64,000 nt of DNA from Diospyros lotus (GCF_014633365.1 NC_068347.1:34700116-34764115); one strand, 5' to 3'. Counted from the stretch's first letter, positions 44,660-57,103 are shown. Numbers and translations: made by a program. Notes: generated from the letters alone by a model not told the origin.

Positions 44660-47452
44660 TCATTGACCCTTAAATTTTAGGTCACTTTCATAATTTTGGA
44701 ATTCTCTATGAGCAGAGACTTTGTAATTCAATCCTTGACGTTTGAAACCAAACTTAACAGTTGGTATATGCTCCACAATCCAATGATCTTGGCCTTTGTC
44801 TGGTAGCATTCTATTTATGAGCTTTGTAGGAATATGAAAAAAGAACAGAGTTGTGAGTTTCTTAAGGTGACAGATCCCTAAAGGAACCTCTTCCAATTGC
44901 GGACATGGCCCAAATATTAGTTCTTCAAGAAGAGTCAATGCCCCTTCCTCTATTATCACTGAATGCAATCCCGTCTTAGAAGTAAGATATAGGCTCTTAA
45001 GTTTTGGAAACCATCCAGCCTTAAAAGACAGTTGATCTCCATAACACACGTCAATGAGAGCGAGTATTAGTAGGTTAGGCAAAGCTTGAAGCCCTTGTAG
45101 TGGATCATCAACCAAACCTGACCAACTCAATCTTAGTTCTTGTAGAGTTTGAAGTTGAGCAATCCAGCATGGCAACTTTTTCAAACGTCCACCCAAGGCG
45201 AGTCGCTCAAGAGATTCAGGTGGAGCAGAAACTGAATCCAAATCCAGAATCTCATGTTCATTTATAGTGCATATTGCCAAATATTTAAGGTGTTTCATAT
45301 TCTGAATGCTGTTAAAAAGATCTTTACAATTTTCTGTTCTCAATTTGCATATGCCTAACTTCCTCAGCTTCTGCAAATTCTGAAGCTCTTTAAATAGGTT
45401 GACTGCATCATAATTTACCTCCACAAGCCATAACTTATGCAACTCCAATAAACAACCAATCCCTCCTCGCATCTTCACCCCTTTTACGGAATCTAAACTA
45501 ATATTCCAATTGTCATAGTTAAATGCCAAAAGATGCCTTAACTTATGGAGTCTGTTGATTTGGGAAGGTAGCTCACGCACAAGACAATATTTCAAATCCA
45601 GAGTTTGCAGATTGTGTAACTTTCCAATTGACTTGGGAATCACTGTCACCTTTGTATGCCTTACACTCAAGTACCTCAAATGAAATAGATTTCCCACTTC
45701 TTTATGAATCTGGACCAAAGGAGCATCATTAAGATCTAGTATTTTCAGAAGTTTGAAATTTCTTGTCAGTGTACTTATCAGGGATTTCTCTGGCAACTTA
45801 GGCACTTGAAAAAAAAAAATTGAACGAATCCAGAATATCTTACCCCTTTCAAGAACGTTGTCCAAATTGTAATCCATATGTATAGACAATCTTCGAGTAA
45901 TATCATTAAAACTCGAATTCTCTGCTCCTAAAACGTGACAAAAGTTTAACCCCATAGACTTTGTCATGATAATCTCTCGCACTACATCATGCACCCTACA
46001 GGTTTTAACTCTCCCATCAAATTTCTTACTCGATACTTGAACCAAGCTTCTATGGATGAGCTCGGACAGGTACTCTTCTGCAACTTCTTCTAAAGTTTTG
46101 CCTCTCTGTTCTTCAATGAAGCCCTCTGCTATCCACAATCGGATCAATCTTCCACAATTAATAGAGTAATCCTCAGGTATTATGCCAAAGTACAAGAAAC
46201 AGGATCTGAGGTAGTAGGGCAAATCATGGTAACTAAGCAACACAATTTTTGAGATGCTTGCAAGGGCAGGTTTCATTTGTAACTCACAACTTAGGCTATC
46301 GTAGAACCTCTTCCATTCTGATGCAACCTTGTTTTTGATGGACAGAATACCACTTATTGCCACAATAGCAAGTGGCAATCCTTCACATTTTTGAACGATT
46401 CGAAGAGATACGTCCTTCAATTCAGGGGGACAGCGGCCTCCGAAGTCCCGTTGGAAGGCCTTCTTGCAGAAGAGGTCCCAAGCCTTCTGTTCGGGCAGGG
46501 GCTGAAGCCAGTGGATATGATCCCATGACGATTCTTTGCAGAAAACCGCAACCTCCTCACTGCGGGTGGTGATGATTACCCTGCCGCCTTTCCCATTTCT
46601 GGGCAAAGCATGTTTGATGAATTCCCAAAAGCTTGTTGTCCATACATCATCAAAGACAATTAGATACCTGTTCTGAGTTAGAAATTCCCTCAGCTTGTGA
46701 ACGAGTGAATTCTGGCCCATTGCATCAATTTCTGGAGGTGTAGTAGACTCCCTTAATCCGGATTGGTGAAACTGTTTCAGCATTGTTCCGAGTATCTCCT
46801 CCCACTTGTATGATCTAGAGACAGGGACCCAAGCGCAGCAATCACAGTGTCCGGCCACGGTTTGCTTTCCATAGACCTTGCTAGCAAGGGTGGTCTTGCC
46901 CACACCAGGCATCCCCACCACCGAAATCACCACTCTCTTCGACTCTTTGGATGTCAATTGCTCAGTCAATTCATCTACGCGGGATTCAATTCCCACGAGT
47001 TCATCTTCCTCGACGAAGAGGGAAGCCACTCGAGGATCATGCCACGGCCGTTCAATTCTTTCGCTCCCTGATCCCTGTATCACACTGAATCCATACCTGT
47101 CAGCCCTTTCCTTGATCTCACCAATCGTCTGTTTGATGTCTTGAATCTGAGAGGCTATGTTTACTCTGTGGAATAAACTGCCGAAACCACGCCTTCTTCC
47201 TCGATCAAGCAGGTATTCATCGATCAAATCCTCGATTCGGTACGCCACTTCCCGGACCTGCTTCACCCAAACCATGGCGATTTCATCTCCGGTTTCTGCC
47301 CTAAGATCGACGTCTTTTAGGAAAGACCTTATGCTCTCCAATTCAGCTTTGATGGTCGCAACATCTCGACGAACATTGCTCAAAAGCTTCGCTTCGTTGA
47401 TTATCAGTGGTGCCAAAGTTAGGATCACGGAATCTACCACGCAATACGCCAT
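44660..47452 (-). CDS. CC-NB-LRR disease resistance protein, RPM1-like (second intact copy)
   Basis: Intronless and 930 residues, the same length as the copy at 13761 with no net indel, and very similar throughout. Motif positions are the same: P-loop GMPGVGKTT at 180-188, kinase-2 YLIVFDDVW at 263-271, GGRVIITTRS at 289-298, GLPLA at 358-362, CFLYFGIIPEDY at 418-429, VHD at 487-489, LRRs to about 900. Differences include EDLID for EDVID at 74-78, Cys for Phe at 203 beside RNBS-A, and scattered LRR changes such as SLYLTSKTGL for SLTLSSETGL. The N-terminal 24 residues fit the MADA-type pattern. Start fixed by an upstream block in frame and by conservation. Probably a working intracellular immune receptor; specificity unknown. 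Confidence 0.96.
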   Translation of the reverse strand: MAYCVVDSVILTLAPLIINEAKLLSNVRRDVATIKAELESIRSFLKDVDLRAETGDEIAMVWVKQVREVAYRIEDLIDEYLLDRGRRRGFGSLFHRVNIASQIQDIKQTIGEIKERADRYGFSVIQGSGSERIERPWHDPRVASLFVEEDELVGIESRVDELTEQLTSKESKRVVISVVGMPGVGKTTLASKVYGKQTVAGHCDCCAWVPVSRSYKWEEILGTMLKQFHQSGLRESTTPPEIDAMGQNSLVHKLREFLTQNRYLIVFDDVWTTSFWEFIKHALPRNGKGGRVIITTRSEEVAVFCKESSWDHIHWLQPLPEQKAWDLFCKKAFQRDFGGRCPPELKDVSLRIVQKCEGLPLAIVAISGILSIKNKVASEWKRFYDSLSCELQMKPALASISKIVLLSYHDLPYYLRSCFLYFGIIPEDYSINCGRLIRLWIAEGFIEEQRGKTLEEVAEEYLSELIHRSLVQVSSKKFDGRVKTCRVHDVVREIIMTKSMGLNFCHVLGAENSSFNDITRRLSIHMDYNLDNVLERGKIFWIRSIFFFQVPKLPEKSLISTLTRNFKLLKILDLNDAPLVQIHKEVGNLFHLRYLSVRHTKVTVIPKSIGKLHNLQTLDLKYCLVRELPSQINRLHKLRHLLAFNYDNWNISLDSVKGVKMRGGIGCLLELHKLWLVEVNYDAVNLFKELQNLQKLRKLGICKLRTENCKDLFNSIQNMKHLKYLAICTINEHEILDLDSVSAPPESLERLALGGRLKKLPCWIAQLQTLQELRLSWSGLVDDPLQGLQALPNLLILALIDVCYGDQLSFKAGWFPKLKSLYLTSKTGLHSVIIEEGALTLLEELIFGPCPQLEEVPLGICHLKKLTTLFFFHIPTKLINRMLPDKGQDHWIVEHIPTVKFGFKRQGLNYKVSAHREFQNYESDLKFKGQ

Positions 47453-48201
47453 TACTTTGGAGAAATCTAGTTCTTCTTCTTCTTCTTCTACTCCTCAATT
47501 AGGCTATGGCGTCGCTGAATCGACCTACTTTCCTTGACATGTGAAAGTATGTCTTTTCTTGATAGATAGGACACCTGCTTGTCTGATTAGTGTGGGCGGC
47601 TGGCCAAGTCGTAGTCACTACTAGTCGGTACGCCACCTATTTTCCTTGACTTACGGAGTCTCCTATCTCTTTCCCGTGTTTGAATGGAAATCTATTGACT
47701 GATAGTGGCTGAATTTGACGAAAGCGCAGCTCATGATTCTCACTTTCTTTTTTTTTTTTTTTTTTGTATTTTCTAAAAGCTCGCGCGGTAGACTTTCTCG
47801 TCCCAAAATAGAACTCTTCGGTTCGGTACGTTTCTCGTTCTTGTAATTGTGGTTATAATAATACTGATATTGCATATATATATATATATATATAGGTTTG
47901 TCAGATTCACTTGACTTGATAGTTGCTGACTGAGTGCATTCTACTTTATTAGATAAGCTACTTATTATAATGGGAGCTAGCTAGCTAGCTAGGAGTAGGA
48001 GTCTAGGTGACATCACTATTGGGCGGGTGAAAGGTTATAATCATGAAGAACCAGCGGTGGGTGGCTGTGGTTAGATTAGTCCATTTAAGATCTGTAAGTT
48101 GCGGATTATTCAATTCCATTTATGATAGATTTCTAAAAATTTCTCTAATCTATTTAATATATTTACCCACGGGTTATTAAAATATTTGCATCTCCAACTC
48201 C
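47453..48201 (-). promoter_or_regulatory. 5' leader and promoter region of the second intact NLR
   Basis: CTT-rich leader next to the start, then the block shared with 51-780 and 16554-18186. Two differences from the first intact copy: the GGGCCGG hAT MITE is absent here, and a T-run (about 47748-47765) is longer. The two genes may therefore differ in expression. Confidence 0.55.
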
Positions 48202-48206
48202 AAGAG

Positions 48207-48848
48207 CATCTCTGTGTATAACATTAACATTAAATTTGACGTCATTTTAGAATTAAGTATAGAGAATATTTTATTTTTAAATCATGTTTTTTTTTAACTT
48301 TTTTTCTATTTTCATCATGTATTTTTAATTTAAGTTAATAAGAATATTATTACTTTTTATTATATTATTGAGTTTTTGTATTAAGAATATTATCTTTTTA
48401 TCAAGTAATTATTGAAATAAAAAAATTTTATATACATAAACAATGGTAATTCATTTTATATTAATATGGTATTTATAATATATATTAAATATTTTAAAAT
48501 ATATTCAATATTATACTCATTTTATAAATTTTAATAAAATATTTTTAGTGGTATATATTATTTATAATAATTTAATTTATATTTTTAATTATTAATCAAA
48601 ATATATAAATATAATAAAAATAATAAAGAATATAAAGGGAATAATTTATTTTAAAGTTATAAAAAGAGAGGCAAAATTAAAAATAAAATCAAAAAACAAA
48701 TTTGGTGTTTAGTGTTATAGTATTCACTCAACACTAAATTTGATGATTAAAGTTTGTATCCAACATCAAATTAATATACTCATTAAAGTGTTTTTTTGAC
48801 ACCAAATTAATATTGGGCGCCAATTTAGTGTTCTGTTAGGGATGTTGT
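48207..48848. mobile_element. Non-autonomous DNA element in the NLR upstream region
   Basis: A 642-bp AT-rich insertion flanked by AAGAG (48202-48206 and 48849-48853). The paralogous sites at about 786 and 34065 have GAGAG or AAGAG followed directly by TTGTG. The ends are weakly inverted: CATCTCTGTG on the left, and complemented ACAACATCCC with CACTAAATTGGCGCC further in on the right, versus CATTAAATTTGACGTC on the left. No transposase. The left part also survives at 18187-18290. Confidence 0.65.
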
Positions 48849-48853
48849 AAGAG

Positions 48854-50123
48854 TTGTGTAAATCTTGAGGCCACGGGTAATATATTTAGTCACTTGGTGA
48901 GTAGGCCTTGTGGTCTTTTTTCTTTTTCCCTTGCAGTTCTTTAGGCTGAATTTCTTGGATGGGAGAGCAGAGCAGAGCAGGAGCTAGAAAAGCTAGCTAA
49001 ACTACTTTAGATGCATTGGGGTTAAACTGCAATGAAATTGCAGACAACACAAAATTAAGTATTTCTAATCATCTAATTACCTGAATTCTTGAGGCAACTC
49101 CTTTGCATCAGCTAGATTGTACTTTCGATTCTCTTCTCCATAAAATTGTATTCACGAGGAGGGAATTTTTAATTTTGTCCCCTTACTCTAGGTTTATATA
49201 TGTTTTGATTATATGAAAATATTGATCATGTTTAATCATTATTATATGCATAAGAATAATTGACGGAGCGCAAGCACTGGAATGCCGAGTGGGAGAGGGA
49301 AAATTTCCAGAACATTCTCTAATTTTTGTCTCTCAAAATTACAGTTTTAATCACTCATGTCTTCCTATATGTGAAACATATAATATGAAGCTGCAGGAAA
49401 AGAAAATTGAAGAAAGTTAGAAGCTTGAAACTAATAAACTCTTAATTAGACTGAAATTCTAAAAATACACTAATTCCTAAATTGGTGGACTTCTAACCTC
49501 CATTTTTGCTTTTTGGATGATTGCTCTTGTACAACCCTTAGTATTCGTGTCTTCGATTATGTCAGAAGAAGTAAATCGCAGGTTAGACCTTTGACGCTTA
49601 CATAAGGCGAATATTGAATTTGCAACCTATTGAATTAATATCAACATATTACTCATCCGATCAATCGTTGTATGGCTAGGGCCGTCCATTTACTTATTTT
49701 CCTATAATAAATATGAGTTATGAAATTACACATATTGGCTCTCATCAAAACAAGTGTCTGATGTGAATATGTGATGACAGAAACTATTTAAAATATGTTT
49801 CTATAGATGTGTAAAGATGCTGACTCTATTTATATAAGGTTTTGCTCCTTTCTGGTAGTGGGACTAAAGTACTCTTCTTTTGTTCTAAAATGAACTGTAA
49901 ATGGTATATGTGTTTTTGGTTACTTCCTTTTGTTTTCCTTCACTTTCCATGATTTTTCAAATGATATTAGTTGATGATGTAGTATGATTGAAAGAATTTT
50001 GTGTTGGTTTTAGCATGAATCTTGTATTTTTAGGGGGCCAAGGCCAAGGTGAAAACGTTGGCATAAGTTTGGACCCCAAATAAGGGCACCACTATATATT
50101 GTTTTTTTTTTTATGAGAATTTC
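48854..50123. repeat. Distal 5' flank shared with 790-1210 and 34070-34600
   Basis: Continues the duplicated upstream block. The part at about 49440-49900 has no counterpart in 960-1000, so it is either lost there or inserted here. No gene is seen. Confidence 0.6.
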
Positions 50124-50131
50124 GTTGCTTG

Positions 50132-50256
50132 CAGTGGCAGAGCCAAAAATGAATTTTAATCAGGATCAAATTATAATTCTAGCCCTGGTCAAATTATAAT
50201 TATTTATAATAATATATATATATATATATAAAAAAATCAGCATGGCTCTGCCACTA
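50132..50256. mobile_element. Short hAT-type MITE, 125 bp
   Basis: Ends CAGTGGCAGAGCCA and TGGCTCTGCCACTA, the well-known plant hAT terminal pattern. Flanks GTTGCTTG (50124-50131) and GTTGTTCG (50257-50264) look like an 8-bp target duplication with two changes. The paralogous site near 1210-1222 has no insert. Confidence 0.8.
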
Positions 50257-50264
50257 GTTGTTCG

Positions 50265-51540
50265 ATCTCGTAATTTTTAGTAAGAAAAGTAATTCTGAGT
50301 ATAGTGACTGCACAGAAAATAACTTTAAACTTAAGAACTCAAATTGCCCATGACTCGCTCTAATCATTGACCTGGTTCATATTATCTGTTTTATCTACAA
50401 TATATACATATATATATCTCATATATATATATATATACATAGAACAACTTTGGAGCTCTCAGGCGCACTGCTAATATTAATATTTATATATATATATATA
50501 TTAATATACAAATTGTCGAGAGTGAGAGGGACAGGCTGAGAGTGATATTATATAGGAAGAAAAATGTGGTGAAAGCAACATTAGAATCATATCCTCCACA
50601 CAAAGGGAAAGGAAGACAGACAGCCCCATTGCCTTTAATTAGCTTTATTTTGGTTGGGTTGCCTTTGATAGAGAGCTATGGAATGTTCAGAGGTCTAGCT
50701 ACGTTTGAATTTCCACTTGCCACAATATGTCAATAATTCAAAGTTTGAACTTCCACTACCCACCCAAAAAAAAGGGATTTTTCAAGATAACGACACTCTT
50801 TATTATTCTATAAAAGTTGAGAAAGAATCGTTTTTATATATAATTTTTTTAAATTCGTAACATTTCAACCAAAAATAAATAACTTTATCGTTGGTACTAA
50901 GACTACCTCTCAATTTTGGCATTGGGGAAGCTTAAGCCACATAGATCCCTAGGAAGGTCCATCCTTGAACGAGTAATAGTTCATTCATCATTAAATATTT
51001 GAAGTCAAGTTTTCAACACGCCATATGACTCAATATCGTCCCGTTATTTTTTATCCTCACAAAATCAGTGGGGTGATGGTCACCCCGTAATAGGAAATGA
51101 ACAAAATTACACTCCAAATACCTCACTCCTAGAGTAGATTGGGACAGTTGATCTTGATCGGGACACACTGATGCACTCACTTAAGAGTAGAAATATCTCC
51201 TCCTCTTGTATTACATATTATAACGTTATCCTTATAAAATACAACAATGTCTTCGGCTTAATGAGTCTCTTTTGAGTGTCTATTATTTTTTTATAATTTT
51301 ATTTAAAAATAAAAATTTATCTATTCTTTTATTTTTAATTAAATTAATTTATTTTAATCACTTTTAAATATTAATTAATCATTATCCATTATTATATTTA
51401 TCTACAATATATACATATATCTCATATATATATATACATAGAACGATTTTGGGACTCTCGACGCTCTGCTAATGTTAATATTTATATATCATATATATAT
51501 ATATATTAATATACAAATTGTCGAGAGTGAGAGGGAGAGA
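50265..51540. repeat. Duplicated intergenic block matching 1222-2456
   Basis: Colinear with the first block, including the TA-rich stretches near 50400 and 51410. It carries an extra segment of about 80 bp at 51035-51117 ending GAACAAAATTACACTCC, similar to the end of the MITE at 8857-9037 and absent near 2003. No gene is supported; a 64-codon frame at 50542-50736 is broken in the other copy. Confidence 0.6.
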
Positions 51541-52929
51541 CTGTTCGTAATTTCAATTTTGCCATTGCCATTTTGTCTCTTTCTCAATTGCCCATTTTGA
51601 CCGCTGCGCAAGCGCATTAATTGCGCCTGTGAGCTGTGCCGACAAAGCCAAAGCTCTCTCTCCATTTGACACGCTATTTTGACTTTTCAAAGTACCAATC
51701 TAATCCCTTTTGTTTTAGGTAATTATTAATTAATTCTTATATATAATATATAATATATATAATAATAATACAATTAATATTATATAAAAATTAATTATCT
51801 ATAGAAAAAATTTTCTGATTTATATTATCCTGTTAAAATTATCATCAGCTATTAATGATAATTTAATCAATTGTTAACTTTTAATAATAATTTAATTTTT
51901 ATTAATTATTAATAATAAATTAGGATACTAAACCAACTCAATATTACTAATTTGCGTATAATAATTAAGACACATTAAATTTTAAATGCTTATAGAATAT
52001 TTTGGATCAATAATGATAATCTCCTCATCTCTTCCAACCTAACCTAACCTGCCTCCCACTTTTTTTAATTTTCTTCTCTGATAATTTCAATTTTGCCATT
52101 GCCATTTTGTCTCGTCTCAACTGCCCATTTTGATCATTGCACAGGCGCATTAACTACTCCTGTGAGCTGAAACGAGAAACGAGTCATGAAATGATCAAAT
52201 TCACAAGATTCAATAATTATGCTAAAATTTAGTATGGTGTAATCGGGATAATATGTTAGAATTTTTTTTAATATCAAAAACTCTTTTTTGATGGTGTATG
52301 TCTTGATCAATATTTTTTCAATTACTAATCAACTATGATTGCATGGGATGTTCACCTCTCATGTCATGTGATTAAATTTAAAAAAAAAATTGATTTTGTA
52401 TTATTTTTAACCCAAGCTCAACTCTCAAAATTAACCTAAAATTATTGTATTAAAGCCTAGTTCAAATAGGTCAAATGGTCCATATCCACTAACTCTCAAT
52501 TCTTAATCCATTTCATTTTCAAATTTATCGTATTTCTTACTTTCTTTTTTAATTCTTACCCAATTTATTTACAGACTGCAAAATTGAAAAACTTAAGAAT
52601 CCAAAAAGCTATTCTGGCAGAATTTCGGCACGGCGGCAACGCCGAGTCACTGATATCACTCTAGCGAGGCAAAACTCACTAATGGTCCATCCCTTCTCAT
52701 TGTTTACTTTTTTTTTTCTTGTTTGCCCAATTCTATTTCTTCGATCATTTCCCCTTCATATTTATTTCTTGTAACTTATTATAGAATGTTGACCATATTC
52801 AATCTTGGTATTTTCTATATTGTTAAGTAAATTTTGCAAGATTTAAGCACAAAATTTTGAAAATCAATGGGTAAAAAACAAGACTTCAGCCATTCCCTGT
52901 ATTTTCAACAGATCAAAAGCTAAATTCTA
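51541..52929. repeat. hAT-associated repeat block, copy 4
   Basis: Matches 3730-5162 closely but joins directly to the preceding block, so it shows the site without the MULE-like element of 2771-3729 and without the 107-bp duplication. Confidence 0.65.
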
Positions 52930-53102
52930 AGTACCTTCATTCTCTACGTTTGATAAAGAAAATTTAATTCATCTTGCTGAATATTATCCTAAAGATTTTT
53001 CAAAAATAGAGCTCATGGCACTTAATGATCAATTTCAAACTTAAATTTTTTATATGTGTTCCAACAAAGAGTTTGAAGAATTATGGGATCTTAGTGAACT
53101 TA
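52930..53102 (+). pseudogene. hAT transposase remnant, copy 4, cut by RE-B
   Basis: Reads the same FDKENLIHLAEYYPKDF and LSEL segments as the other copies and stops in the middle of the LSEL motif, where the TGTAAGCACC end of RE-B begins. Contains stops of its own. Confidence 0.7.
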
Positions 53103-55735
53103 TGTAAGCACCCCCGCTCGGATATCCCCAATCACCCGAACTACCCGAATGAGAGCGCCTACAGAAGGAGAAAAGAAAAAAACACAAGACCAAAACCACC
53201 CTGGCATGCATACACAAAAATAAGAACAGCGGAAACGAAGCTAAACACATGCATGCACTACGGGTACCCCACTAACACAGCGGTCGCAAGATAAATAAAT
53301 AAACACAAACTCCTATGCCGGCATACACGAGACTCAAGGAAAGACCTGGCACAATACGAAAATAATAGAGTAAATCCTATTCAGACATCAGAGTTGATAG
53401 GGGATTGACAGGACTGCCTATACACCATACCGACTCTGCTGCTAGACGCTGACTCCCTTGCTCGGACCCACGCTGGCACTACCTGGAATGATGGAAAGCA
53501 AAGTGAGTTTAGAGACTCAGCAAGCATAAGAAAAGAAAGGCTGTAGGCTAAACATAACCAGAAAACTCTTCCCAAAATAAACTCCCAGGTACACACAAGT
53601 CATGAGACGCTACAATACAATAGTAGAGCATAATAAAAGCACATATCAGTCCTTGGGGCCCACACAAGACACATGGCACCCAAGTCCCATACCAACCTGC
53701 CGCTGCCTTGAAAGGCAACAAATATCTGCAACAAACCTGCGCGCGCGATCCCGGGCCGGTACTCCCGTCGCCCGTCCCCGTCGGTACTCCCGACAACCGA
53801 GCCATAGGCTCCATCGAAACGGTACTCCCGTCCGAGAACTAATAACTACCAGTAGCCATGCAATGCACATAAAAATGCAATGGCGTAGTGAGCATCAACG
53901 TGATACAAGGCGCCTATACATCCAGGCATCAGGCCATGCTCCGCCCACATAGTAAACCACACACCATGCATATATCGTGTTGGATGCAACCTAACCAAAC
54001 TAGAATGTCCGTGTCCAAGCATTCTCAATAAATGAATATCCCAACATGCATCCCGTACCCATGTGCATTTCAAATCATGAACAGTAATACAATGTATCTA
54101 ATCATGCAGTAAATCATATACTGGCAGAGCTTGTCAGCAGTGCGTGGCACCGGTCAATGGCCAGTGACTAGGGGTGTCCACCTGACGGTCCACGTCAGGG
54201 CCAAACAATAGTCTACCCCAACGTCACCAACAATCGACCCCTGCCCTACTGCTAGATAACTCTAACCGAACTATAAATAAATCCGAGAAAAACTGTAAAT
54301 AAACCCGATAAAATCATAAATAAATCCGCCCGTCTAGGAACCTAATTCCCAGGCTGGTTTGGCATCATTCCCAACGAGAGTGGGGGCGGTACAAACCCCC
54401 ATAAGCTCACAACAAATAAAACTCTAGAAGGCTCGGATTTAATTTAAATTAAAACAAATGAATAAGAATAATAAATAAGGTTAGGAGTCGAATTAGAGTA
54501 AGGGAGAGGATAAAGTACAGGAAATCACGGGGTCTTTCACGGGAATTAAAGATCAGGAAGAGAGGGTTAAGAGCTTGCCTCTACATGGCCGTTTCTTGCT
54601 TTTCTTGCTCACCCGCTGCGAAGTAAAACGTTCGCTGGCAATAAATAAAATCGCAGCTTTAATTAAATAAATCTACCGTGTAATATAATTAATTTAGCCG
54701 TCTAAAATCCCACGTAAGCGCACCACAATTAAAATCTCAACGAGTCTCATATTTATTTTAAATTAAATCACGCTAATAAAATCCTCGAAGCCAGCTTAAT
54801 AAATTAAATTTAAATCAAACGACTCAAATTTTCATAATTAATAAACAAATCGAAACAGACGAAGGGAGGGTATAAAATACGAGAAATCACAGGGTTTCTC
54901 GCGGGAATTAAAGAATACGAGGAAAGCATTAGGAACTTGCCTGAAACTAGCTGATTTCGACCTCTCTCAAACTCCCGAGGTAAATTAAATCATTTTCTAG
55001 CAAATAACACAATCGGGACTCAAATTAATTAATTTTAATCGCAGAAAATTTATAATTTAAACATGACATGCTTCGACTAATTTTTACCCACGTACCTGAT
55101 CACTTTCCATGCCGAAAAATTCCAAAATCATTTTATTTCACTTATTTTCTTTTCTTTTCTTATTTTCTTCTCCCTCTTATTCTTCTTCTTCTTCTTCTTC
55201 TCCTCCTTCTTCTTCTTCCTCTCCCTGCGCACAGCCGCTACCAGCCACCGCCTCGGCCAGCTTCCATGGCTGCAACAGCTGTGACCGCGCCACCACCGTA
55301 GCTCCTGGCTGCTACCTCCACGTCGCTGCAAGGCCACCATCGATGGCTGCCTCCCCACGCGAGCTGCTGCCTTGCCTTACTCGGCGGCCATGGCCGAGCT
55401 TACTCGGAGCTTCCATGGCTGCCATCTCCCTCTCTCCCTCGATCCAACTCTCTTACTCTATCCCTCACTCTCTGCTCGCTCTCACGTTCTCCATCTCTCT
55501 CCCTCTCTGTTTCCCCATCTCAGCCAGAAGCTTCCAGAAGCTTCAATGAGAGACAAAACATAATATCAAATTTTTTTTTGATGCTCAGCTCACGCATCGC
55601 CATTCTTTTTAATTAAATCAATTTCATTTAAACTAAATTAATTTTCATTTACTCTTTTGTTATTTTTTGATGTGTATAATATTATCCCTATTATCATTAT
55701 TATCATTTTCAATTTTTTTTTCTTGAGATATTACA
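53103..55735 (-). repeat. 3' LTR of RE-B
   Basis: 2633 bp from TGTAAGCACC to GATATTACA. Contains three GGTACTCCC boxes (53758, 53783, 53821) and the palindrome at 53504-53519 with one mismatch. A box of about 80 bp with GGGAATTAAAGA and GCTTGCCT (54501-54580) is repeated, diverged, at 54861-54942, whereas RE-A and RE-C have one copy. Open frames here are low complexity or chance. Confidence 0.85.
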
Positions 55736-57103
55736 ATTCTCCCCTCCTTAATAGAATTTCGTCCTCGAAATTCGCGTTCAGCCCATATCCTCAAGATAAA
55801 CTCGCAACTCTCATGATATTACCTAATACATCTTCCGAGAGCCTCCATATCATCATTTTCCAGTTCTCGCAAGTCAAAATCTACTACAGATCCGATTTGA
55901 CTTAACATACTAGCATATCTTCCCAATTAGAACACAATAGAACCACTAACACCTTAACCCGCTTAAGGAATTTCATCAATCATATTACCTACAACAACAA
56001 GGTTCGCCTATTACAATATCATAACTCAACCATTCCCCAGAGCTATTTCGCATTCTCATTGCATTTCCATTAGATACAATCGCGACTACATATCCACCAA
56101 AAGGGTAACTCGTAGTCCAGAGGTATTCAATCCCAATGACAACCTAATTCGCAGCCCGAAGCTCAATGCCAGGACAGCTAACTATAAGTACTACCAAAAA
56201 CGATGGGAGTGGGGCCATCCTCTTGCATGACGAGAGGTTAGTACTCCGTAACGTGACGGGAACCTGTCACGTACTTACGATCCATAGGAGCGTGGAAATG
56301 ACATGACATGCTCAATCAAGAATTCAACAGCAATATCTTTTAGTTTGACTCTTTCAACTGATTCTTAACCAGATACACAGCATTTTCTCGACAGTACTTT
56401 CTCTCACAATTTGCCATGAATGCTCGGGGTCTCGTCAATAAATACGGGTAGCCATTTAATCAGGACTATCAAAAATAGACGTTCTCCACTCAATACATCT
56501 CGAGGTCTAAGATGTCACCTGATAGTCTCCCCTCCTTAAAGGGATCGGCACATCCAATTAGGGGTTCCTATTATAACTCATTCAGTGATCACCAACCCTT
56601 AATCTTGTCCTTGTTACTGATCTTAACTCCCAATAGCTAATTGGGCCGTACCTCGTCTTGATTATTAATTATTAACCGTGACCTCCTCAAGACTTTATAC
56701 GGTAGTTAGGACTCGATCTTTAGTACCGGTGTTATCTGCTCTGAAGCCTGCTCGACTAAAAGCAACTCATCGTACCAGTAGTCATTCTAGTCCACTAGGC
56801 ATCTCATAGGTCTCCTCACAAACGAAAAACAACTTAAAGATATGGTTAAGCGTTCCTCTGACTGGAATAACAAGTCATCTCATGTTTCTACCGATGTACC
56901 ACTTGACCAGCACCCAAAGGAGTCTCATCTCCCCACTCGGTCAATAACCGACCCTAGGGCATGTGGTCCGTGATTAGTACCGCGCGTACTCATAGCAACC
57001 ACTACCCTTATAGCAAAACCCAACAGTTACTTAACCCTATATCCAATTTCGGCCTTGGCTATACAGCTGGGTATTTTCCACAGCAATAATCTTAGAGGGG
57101 TCT
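55736..57103 (-). pseudogene. 3' part of the pol gene of RE-B
   Basis: Begins (reading leftward from the LTR) with the polypurine tract and the pol 3' end found in RE-A and RE-C. The integrase C-terminal segment reads PMDRKYVTGSRHVTEY, stop (56238-56240, TAA on the minus strand), PLVMQE. This stop is at the same codon as TAG 27458-27460 in RE-A. A segment near 56880-56950 matches 26770-26860. Decayed, with many stops. Confidence 0.75.

Larger units (their letters stand above)
53103..57103 (-). mobile_element. RE-B: Ty3/gypsy element related to RE-A, interrupted by RE-C
   Basis: Minus orientation: 3' LTR 53103-55735, then the 3' part of pol to 57103, where RE-C is inserted. The remaining internal region and 5' LTR lie beyond the window. 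It shares with RE-A the LTR ends (TGTAATAT...GCTTACA), polypurine tract and colinear pol remnants. It inserted into a hAT remnant. Confidence 0.85.
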
